From: Salipaludibacillus sp. LMS25
Lineage (GTDB): Bacteria > Bacillota > Bacilli > Bacillales > Salisediminibacteriaceae
DNA: 64,000 nucleotides
Reading direction: 5' to 3'
Assembly: GCF_024362805.1 (NCBI RefSeq)
Contig: NZ_CP093299.1
Span: forward strand, 1,674,001 to 1,738,000
Shown here: positions 57,849-64,000 of the stretch, piece after piece
How positions within the stretch are numbered: the first letter of the stretch is position 1
Layout: each line of letters begins with the position of its first letter
Program-made: the position numbers and the translations under genes
Notes under the pieces: generated by a model
What the model saw: the letters and a program-made list of their open reading frames with translations, nothing else
What the model was told of the DNA's origin: nothing
Databases searched by the model: none

Positions 57849-59120
57849 ATGACAGAGACTTCTTTATGGAAAAATAACGCCTTTATATGCTTATTTGCTT
57901 CTTATGCCACTTCTATGATGGGACGCTGGTTCGATATGGTAGCTATCCTTATGCTATTTGGCTACATCTGGGAGGTGTCACCACTCATCATGGCTTTCAT
58001 TCCGATCGCTTATGCCCTTCCAAATGCCCTTCTAAGCCAGTTTGCCGGCATAATCGCGGACCGCTTTAATAAAGTTCATTTAATGATCTGCGCTGACATA
58101 GGAACGGCATTACTCACAATAACGTTAGCCTTTACACCTTATCCATGGTTAGCCCTTCCTATCTTACTATTGCGTGCCACACTTACAGTCATTCACTTTC
58201 CAGCACAACAAGCCTTAATTAAACACATCGTGCCAGAAAAGCTTCTCGTTAAAGCCATTACGATGACTGGAACAGCTAATGAGCTAACAAAAATTATCGG
58301 CCCCTTAGCTGGTGGTGCCCTTGGCGCTATCTTTTCACCACGACTTTGCATCCTTATAAATGCCCTTGCTTATCTCGTATCAGCTATCATATTAATTAGG
58401 ATGGATAAAAAGTCCTTTCCTCGTGATAATATAGAAGCAAAATCCGTTAAACAGTCAGAAACTTTTTGGGCATCATGGCGTGACGGTTGGCAAACTGTTC
58501 TCACTAATCGTCGGCTCACTGTCAGCCTTCTCTTTGCCTTGTTAGCTATGACAGCTATCCAACTCGTTGACGTACAACTCCCTATTTTATTACGGGAATT
58601 TGCCCCTGATCAGCCTGAGTTAACTGGATGGATTATGGCTGCAGCTGGAGCTGGGGCGGCCGTGATGATGATCATTCTGTCACAAAGACAGAGAACACTT
58701 CATTATGGGATCAACCTAGGCGGCAGTCTCGTACTAATGGGATGTGGATTCGGTGGGATGAGCCTTATCTATGAAGGCCTGCCGAGCTATCTCCCTCTCC
58801 CTTTCGGCTTTCTTGCTGGACTAGGGGTCGGCCTTTTTACCGTTAGCACCAGCTATATTTTACAAAAGGAATCCACTAAAAAAACGATTAGCCGTATCTC
58901 TGGTATTTACAGTTCATTAAGCGGATTTGTTGTATTATTAGCACCACTGATCGGTGGCTTACTCGTTCATCTCTGGGGAGCCCCTCCTGTCTATCAAGGC
59001 GTAGCTGTGGCCTTAATATTAATAGGAAGTACTGGTTTTCTATGTCACAAGCAATTGTGGGGGGACACACAAGCCCAGGACGAGTCACACCCCCATTCTC
59101 AAACACACGAAATTAGTTAG
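57849..59120 (+). CDS. MFS exporter (macrolide-efflux-like)
   Basis: 423 residues, 12 spans. The N-terminal pattern FASYATSMMGRWFDMVAILM and FAGIIADRFNKVHLMICADI fits the MFS_3/MefA-like drug efflux group. LPLPFGFLAGLGVGLFTVST lies in the second half. Substrate unknown. The ribosome site is weak. It is divergent from the GntP gene and may be under the winged-helix regulator. Confidence 0.8.
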   Translation: MTETSLWKNNAFICLFASYATSMMGRWFDMVAILMLFGYIWEVSPLIMAFIPIAYALPNALLSQFAGIIADRFNKVHLMICADIGTALLTITLAFTPYPWLALPILLLRATLTVIHFPAQQALIKHIVPEKLLVKAITMTGTANELTKIIGPLAGGALGAIFSPRLCILINALAYLVSAIILIRMDKKSFPRDNIEAKSVKQSETFWASWRDGWQTVLTNRRLTVSLLFALLAMTAIQLVDVQLPILLREFAPDQPELTGWIMAAAGAGAAVMMIILSQRQRTLHYGINLGGSLVLMGCGFGGMSLIYEGLPSYLPLPFGFLAGLGVGLFTVSTSYILQKESTKKTISRISGIYSSLSGFVVLLAPLIGGLLVHLWGAPPVYQGVAVALILIGSTGFLCHKQLWGDTQAQDESHPHSQTHEIS

Positions 59121-59298
59121 CTGCTCCATCCTTACAGCTAACTAAAAGTGAATATTAAAGTATAATAATAATTTTTTATAGATAATTTGAAAAATTTTGT
59201 TTTTTTTGAAGGGATAGAGACAGCTTGTAACGAATACCATTAAACCAACATCTCTGTCATAACTTTCTTCTTTCAAAAAAACAAGGGAGGGAAAAACT

Positions 59299-60291
59299 AT
59301 GCCACATCTGCCTAAAGAAGAGATTGAGAAGGTCAGGCAAGTGAAAAGTAAGGGGAACGAAGCTGTATTTTTACGCAAAAAACATGTCGTTGGCGTCGGA
59401 ATTGGTGTGAAAATCAAGGATGGAAAGCCTACTGGAAAACCAGCTTTAATCACTTATGTCACGAGCAAAAAACCACTTAGTACGTTAGAAGCAGATGATG
59501 TCATTCCCGAGACGGTAGATGGTGTGGAAACAGACGTGATAGAAATTGGTATGCCGACTATTCAACCAGTACTAAAAGAGAAAGAATTTCTCCGTACCCT
59601 CCCCTCCAACGAACTTACGTCAAGAATGAGACCAGTAAAAGGCGGCTGGAGTGTGGGACATTATGATATCACAGCCGGCACGATAGGAGCAGTCGTCTTC
59701 AATAAAGACAAACACATCCCTTCAACGTACTATATTCTCTCAAACAACCACGTCCTTGCTAATAGCAACGCCGGCAGCATCGGTGATCCGATCTTGCAGC
59801 CCGGTCCAATTGACGGTGGAGAGGCCCCCCATGACCAAATTGCAAAGCTCAGCCGGTTTGTCCCGATCGATTTTACCCCAGACAAACCTTTAGAGGAACA
59901 TAATAACTTAGTTGATGCCGCCATCGCCGAAGGTTCCCTTCAAGAACTAGACCGTGAAGTTTACTGGAACGGGTACGTGAAAGGTTGGAAGGCGAAAGAC
60001 GACTTAGAAGTGGGGACGATCGTGAAAAAGACAGGTCGCACCACAGGCTATACGACGGCAGAAATTACCTCAGTCGATGCAACGATCGATGTAAACTTTG
60101 GAGGCAACCGTGTGGCACGTTTCCACGATCAAGTTTTAACAACGCACTTTTCAGAAGGTGGGGATAGTGGCTCTCTCGTCACGAATGAGAACAATGAAGC
60201 TATCGGTCTCTTGTTCGCTGGAAGCCCAGAAATCACGATCCTTAATCATATTGAAAATGTCCGCGATTTACTTCGCATAGACTTTGTATAA
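59299..60291 (+). CDS. Trypsin-like serine protease domain protein
   Basis: 330 residues, no signal peptide seen. After an N-terminal domain (VVGVGIGVKIKDGKPTGKPA) a chymotrypsin-like fold carries a triad that fits His in SNNHVLANS (about 151), Asp in NLVDAAIAE (about 206) and Ser in EGGDSGSLV (about 289). Relatives occur in many bacilli, role unclear. GGGAGG precedes the ATG. Its TAA stop is inside the ATAAA at the start of a type A repeat, which therefore inserted exactly at the end of the gene. Confidence 0.8.
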   Translation: MPHLPKEEIEKVRQVKSKGNEAVFLRKKHVVGVGIGVKIKDGKPTGKPALITYVTSKKPLSTLEADDVIPETVDGVETDVIEIGMPTIQPVLKEKEFLRTLPSNELTSRMRPVKGGWSVGHYDITAGTIGAVVFNKDKHIPSTYYILSNNHVLANSNAGSIGDPILQPGPIDGGEAPHDQIAKLSRFVPIDFTPDKPLEEHNNLVDAAIAEGSLQELDREVYWNGYVKGWKAKDDLEVGTIVKKTGRTTGYTTAEITSVDATIDVNFGGNRVARFHDQVLTTHFSEGGDSGSLVTNENNEAIGLLFAGSPEITILNHIENVRDLLRIDFV

Positions 60292-60445
60292 AGCTAAGCT
60301 TCAATCAGTGGGAGTTTCCCTTCATCCCCACTGATTGTTCGTTTAACTTATGGGACCTTTAGGGGCAGTTTATCCCCCACCTAAACGTTTCGATCTTCTT
60401 AAGTTTTGAGGTGGGGGTTTTACTGCCCCTTAAGAGTGGGATAAA
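60288..60445 (+). repeat. Structured repeat, type A (copy A9)
   Basis: Full length. Its first ATAAA overlaps the protease stop codon. Removing one ATAAA and the element would restore GTATAAACAATATC, keeping the same stop, so this is a clean insertion with a 5-bp duplication. Confidence 0.93.
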
Positions 60446-60450
60446 CAATA

Positions 60451-60480
60451 TCTACCACCTCGTTGGGGTGGTATTTGCTT
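60451..60480 (+). terminator. Displaced terminator of the protease gene
   Basis: TACCACC pairs with GGTGGTA (loop of 7-8), followed by TTTGCTTG, immediately after the repeat. 60481-60776 holds no gene but should carry the rocB promoter. Confidence 0.6.
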
Positions 60481-60776
60481 GCTTATGATGGGAAACTAAC
60501 CTGTCCCATTATCACTAAACGACATATATGAGTAAAAACATCCTGCCATGAGGGCGTTTCACCCTGACTTTTTCAAATCGCTCTTTCTTTCACACCATTC
60601 CTCCTCTCCACTAAGTAGAGAATATAACATGCTTTCTCAATTAAACCACCCTTTTTTTGAAAAAGCTAACACACCATAACCTGTCTCATGATATGATAAA
60701 AGAACAATTGTGTGAATTTTACGAGTGTTTCAAACGTATTAATTATCGTGTTACTGAAACGAAAGGAGTTGTCTTC

Positions 60777-62396
60777 ATGAATCAGCGATTATGGTCCACA
60801 CCAGGCTGTTTGCAACATCTACTATGCGAGCTCGTTAGCTGGGAAAGCCGAACCTTCACCGCAGGGGAAAAAGAGTTTCCTGTTAAACTAACTGAAAAAT
60901 TAAAGAACATCCCTTATTTCAAGGAGCACCCTGACCACATCGCTTTACAGGACGTGGATACCGGCCGAAAACTGCTCACAGCCTTATACAAGCACCCACA
61001 TGCCACACAAACCATCGTACTGTTAAGCCATTTTGACACTGTTCAAACTGAGGAATACGGTGAATTAGAACCGCTCGCCTTCCATCCTGAAGAACTCACT
61101 TCAAAACTGCACGAGCGTAAAGACACCCTTCCTGCCGCCGCAAGAGAAGACCTTGAATCAGGCAACTACCTATTCGGCCGAGGCACGATGGACATGAAAA
61201 TGGGACTCGCTCTTCATATGGGCTTACTCGACCAAGCAAGCGCCGAAAATTGGCCAATTAACCTACTTCTCCTTACTGTCCCTGACGAAGAGGTGAACTC
61301 CGCAGGCATGCGCACCGCCGTTCCTGAACTATTACATTTAGCTGACACACATCAACTGGACTACACGTTATTTTTGAACAGCGAACCATCATTTGCTTTA
61401 CATCCTGGAGACAAAACTCATTACATCTACACAGGCACGATGGGAAAAATCATGCCCTCCGCCCTCTTTTTCGGAAAAGAAACGCACGTTGGGGAGCCGT
61501 TAAGCGGAATAACTGCCAACTATATTGCATCATTCATGACGCAAGAAATCGAATGGAACAGTCAGTTTCAGGAACACGATCTTGGGGAAGCCACACCGCT
61601 CCCTGTCTCCTTGCACCAAAAAGACTTAAAACTTGAATATTCTACTCAAACACCTTATCGTGCCTCCGCCCTCTATAACGTTTTTTTGATGAACCGCCAT
61701 GCCGGAGACGTGCTAGACTTATTTGAAGACGTGGCAAACGAAGCAGCCAAAAAATGTACGACTGCCTATCGCCAACTTTGTGAGAGAGAGCAGATCGACG
61801 GAGTGAGAGATGTGCAAGTCTTACGCTATGAGGATGTGTTAGATCATGCAGAGAAGAAATTCAGTTCTGCCTTTATCAACGACTTAATGAACGCTGTAGA
61901 GCAACATTCTGAGTGGGATGACCGTGAAAAGTCATTAGGCATGGCAGACGCATTAATGCTTCAATGTCCTGAGCTGGCACCGGCAATCGTCGTCCTATTT
62001 GCACCGCCTTATTACCCAGCCGTCAACTCATCTCATGATGAAACGATTCAAACAGCTATTAGCGTTATTGCTCAAGCTGCCGCTGACTATGAAACAGAGT
62101 TAAAACATATTCATTACTTTAACGGCATCTGCGATTTGAGCTACGTGAATTATACCGGCCACGACGATGAAATGACCGTCTACAAAAAAAACACCCCTGT
62201 CTGGGGCAAAACATACGATATTCCATTCAACGACATGGCAAAATTAAAAGCACCTGTGTTAAATGTAGGGCCATTCGGCAAAGACCCACACCAACGTACC
62301 GAGCGGCTTCATTGTGACAGTGCGTTCGTCCATACACCGCACATGTTAGAGCAACTTATTAAACATCTCCTTAAGAAAACGACAGTGCCGCAATAG
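60777..62396 (+). CDS. rocB: RocB-like M20 peptidase family protein
   Basis: 539 residues. M20 motifs: His in VLLSHFDTVQ (about 84), Asp in FGRGTMDMKMG and the acidic pair in VPDEEVNSAGMR. The whole protein is collinear with B. subtilis RocB of the arginine utilisation group. The ATG at 60777 follows AAAGGAG; the in-frame stretch before it is not RocB-like. No other roc genes are nearby, so its role here is by similarity only. Confidence 0.88.
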   Translation: MNQRLWSTPGCLQHLLCELVSWESRTFTAGEKEFPVKLTEKLKNIPYFKEHPDHIALQDVDTGRKLLTALYKHPHATQTIVLLSHFDTVQTEEYGELEPLAFHPEELTSKLHERKDTLPAAAREDLESGNYLFGRGTMDMKMGLALHMGLLDQASAENWPINLLLLTVPDEEVNSAGMRTAVPELLHLADTHQLDYTLFLNSEPSFALHPGDKTHYIYTGTMGKIMPSALFFGKETHVGEPLSGITANYIASFMTQEIEWNSQFQEHDLGEATPLPVSLHQKDLKLEYSTQTPYRASALYNVFLMNRHAGDVLDLFEDVANEAAKKCTTAYRQLCEREQIDGVRDVQVLRYEDVLDHAEKKFSSAFINDLMNAVEQHSEWDDREKSLGMADALMLQCPELAPAIVVLFAPPYYPAVNSSHDETIQTAISVIAQAAADYETELKHIHYFNGICDLSYVNYTGHDDEMTVYKKNTPVWGKTYDIPFNDMAKLKAPVLNVGPFGKDPHQRTERLHCDSAFVHTPHMLEQLIKHLLKKTTVPQ

Positions 62397-62397
62397 C

Positions 62398-63123
62398 CTA
62401 CTTCTGAGCAATCGCATCCATGTGGACGAGTAATTCACCCGCCTTACCTTCGATCGTTAAATCAAATGTGTAGCCAGCATGCGCTTCCTTATTGATGACT
62501 ACAACCCTGCCATCCGTCATCATTGGTAATTGATTGGCTGGATAAACATCAAGACTCGTCCCAATAACAAAGACTAATTGTGCTGTTTTAATCGCTTTCA
62601 ATGTTCGCTGCCATGCCTCCTGTGGCAGCATTTCCCCAAATAACACTACGTTCGGCCGCAGCTTGCCGCCGCACGTGTCACAAGCTTGTCCGTGTGTAAA
62701 ATCGGAAGTAGCTGCTTTTTTTCCACAACGGTGGCACGTGATCGTATGAATAGACCCATGCAGCTCCTCTACAGCGTCACTTCCTGCTTTTCGGTGCAGA
62801 CCATCTACATTTTGCGTGCCAATAAGGTCAATCAACCCACGCTTTTCCCACCGTGCTAATACATGATAGCCTTCATGCGGCAACACCTCTTTCAATGCCT
62901 GGATTCTCGCTGTATAAAAGGCATGAAACAACTGATAATTTTCAGTCAAAGCTTCTGTCGTTGCCACCGTCCGCGGATCAATCTGTTTCCACCAGCCCGA
63001 CTTAGAACGGAAATCAGGAATGTTCGACTCCGTTGACATTCCCGCCCCTGTGAACACAACAGTCTTTTGTGATTGCAACAACCAATCAACAGCCTTCTGA
63101 ATGTCTTGTACGTGCTTTGGCAT
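62398..63123 (-). CDS. NAD-dependent protein deacetylase (sirtuin)
   Basis: 241 residues. NAD-binding GAGMSTESNIPDFRS, catalytic His in GTQNVDGLHRKAG, four zinc Cys as CHRCGKK and CDTCGG, then GTSLDVYPANQL. It removes acyl groups from lysines, e.g. acetyl-CoA synthetase control in bacilli (SrtN/CobB). AAGGAGG precedes the ATG at 63123. Its stop is one base from the rocB stop (convergent, no terminator space). Confidence 0.92.
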   Translation of the reverse strand: MPKHVQDIQKAVDWLLQSQKTVVFTGAGMSTESNIPDFRSKSGWWKQIDPRTVATTEALTENYQLFHAFYTARIQALKEVLPHEGYHVLARWEKRGLIDLIGTQNVDGLHRKAGSDAVEELHGSIHTITCHRCGKKAATSDFTHGQACDTCGGKLRPNVVLFGEMLPQEAWQRTLKAIKTAQLVFVIGTSLDVYPANQLPMMTDGRVVVINKEAHAGYTFDLTIEGKAGELLVHMDAIAQK

Positions 63124-63189
63124 GATAATCCTCCTTGCGTGATCTTGTACCCACTTATAACAAGACGAAACCACTTAAATAATGTAGAT

Positions 63190-63955
63190 TTAATCACCTC
63201 CAACTGCCAATTCTTCTAAAATATTTCCCTTTTTGTCCACATATCTAACGGTAGCTTCGTTATAGTTCTCGGCGCTATTCATGATGAAGAACCATAACTT
63301 GTATCCATAATCTTGTTCAATTAACTCTGCTTCCTCATACCCCTCCACCATTTCAACTTGAATGCGGTAATCAGGACATTAGCGACCGTTAGCTCCCACT
63401 TTAATAGATGTCGCTCTCCTCTCTATTTTGAGCAGGGAGTTTTACAGACGGTTATTTGTGATAAAATTTCGGATCTTCAATTCCTAATTCATCCCCTACA
63501 TGGGTATGTATCCGCCCTTCATAGATGTATACTTCAAGGGAATAAGGCGATACATAATCCTCCTCATCATACGGGCTCGTATTTTGAAACCTAACTCTCA
63601 CGACATCTTCCATTTTCAGCTTATTTCCTTCTAATGTGTCACTCACCTCAATCCAATTTTCTTCATTAACAGCACGTTCCGGGTAGACTATCTCAGGAAA
63701 CAGATCCGCTATTAATTCCCATCTTGCAAGCATCTCTTCCGTTTTTTCTGTAGGATAATAGATTATCTCATCAGTCAGTTTAGATGGGTAACGCATATCA
63801 AGGTAAAACTCTGCCCCTAACAAGCTATTAGATTCTAATTCACTATCATTGGTCACTTGATAAACTTTCTTTCGATCCTCATTGAAACTTATTATGACGC
63901 AAACCACAATGGCGATGATAAGCATTGATATGTGATGTTTTTTCTTATAAACCAT
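63190..63955 (-). pseudogene. Membrane-anchored protein gene split by a type B repeat
   Basis: The first part (MVYKKKHHISMLIIAIVVCV span, then SPYSLEVYIYEGRIHTHVGD) ends in IEDPKFYHK with its last codons and stop provided by the repeat. Beyond the repeat the same strand continues in an open frame QVEMVEGYEEAELIEQDYGY, KLWFFIMNSAENYNEATVRY and VDKKGNILEELAVGGD before a stop at 63190. So the repeat cut off the last 55 or so residues. Family unknown; the product was a single-span extracellular protein of about 215-220 residues. The shortened protein may still be made. Confidence 0.78.
63366..63465 (+). repeat. Type B repeat inserted in a coding region (copy B5)
   Basis: From TAATCAGGACATTAGCGACC to TTATTTGTGATAAAA. 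The 5' end lacks the ATAAAACGAACC part. It separates the two halves of the last gene. Confidence 0.82.
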
Positions 63956-64000
63956 GCCGTATCAGCCCTTTCATCTAAAATATCCCCCCAAGCCTCATGA

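Overview
The window reads as chromosome of a spore-forming, alkaliphilic or haloalkaliphilic member of the Bacillaceae. The evidence is tandem SspH spore proteins, a maltose PTS gene set very close to the Bacillus MalP/MalA/MalR proteins, a high-alkaline subtilisin, a large CBM25 alpha-amylase, a Bce-type peptide sensing and detoxification module, VanZ, RocB and HtpX. Salipaludibacillus or a close relative fits best, but that is an impression from protein similarity. No rRNA, tRNA or CRISPR array was seen.

Layout. 0.1-7.3 kb is iron and spores: feoAB (Fur box), two sspH genes, and a ferric hydroxamate importer in the order ATPase, lipoprotein, permease, permease, with a promoter and Fur box. 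8.1-9.8 kb is a tandem array of five small related membrane proteins of unknown role. 10-18 kb has a secreted amylase with two cre-like sites, then an RR-HK-ATPase-permease module with a BceR-type operator. 18.2-20.7 kb is a complete IS256-family element with exact target duplication, a broken DUF2975 gene and an IS3 remnant. 21-26 kb has a chemoreceptor, a SunI/YnzG-like protein and a YwjA-like exporter behind a Fur box. 26.8-33.1 kb has an acetyltransferase and malPA, with malR separated from them by an IS200 copy and a decayed gene. 33.9-42.7 kb has an IS110 relic, a SIS protein, an unknown coiled-coil membrane protein, htpX, a second tandem array of small membrane proteins (two of five broken) and several tiny genes.

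43-45.7 kb is the most interesting functional locus. A PlcR-like HTH/TPR regulator is divergent from a 37-residue secreted-peptide gene and is followed by a subtilisin gene. The same 14-bp dyad lies before the regulator and, inverted, before the protease, which suggests a peptide-pheromone switch for protease production. 46-64 kb has a zinc-type CDF exporter with a CzrA-like repressor, vanZ, an unknown lipoprotein, an argS copy with a T-box leader but two frameshifts, and then ordinary metabolic and transport genes (SDR, GntP, MFS, trypsin-like protease, rocB, sirtuin). The last gene is split by a repeat insertion.

Two dispersed repeat systems run through the window. The first is a family of about 100-160 bp structured elements (here called A and B, with chimeras and deletion forms), bounded by ATAAA and often placed right at the end of a gene. 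They resemble in style the bcr1 elements of the Bacillus cereus group. The second is a 21-bp phased tandem repeat (core TTTTTCAGCAT) found at three places, all between convergent genes and all in the same orientation.
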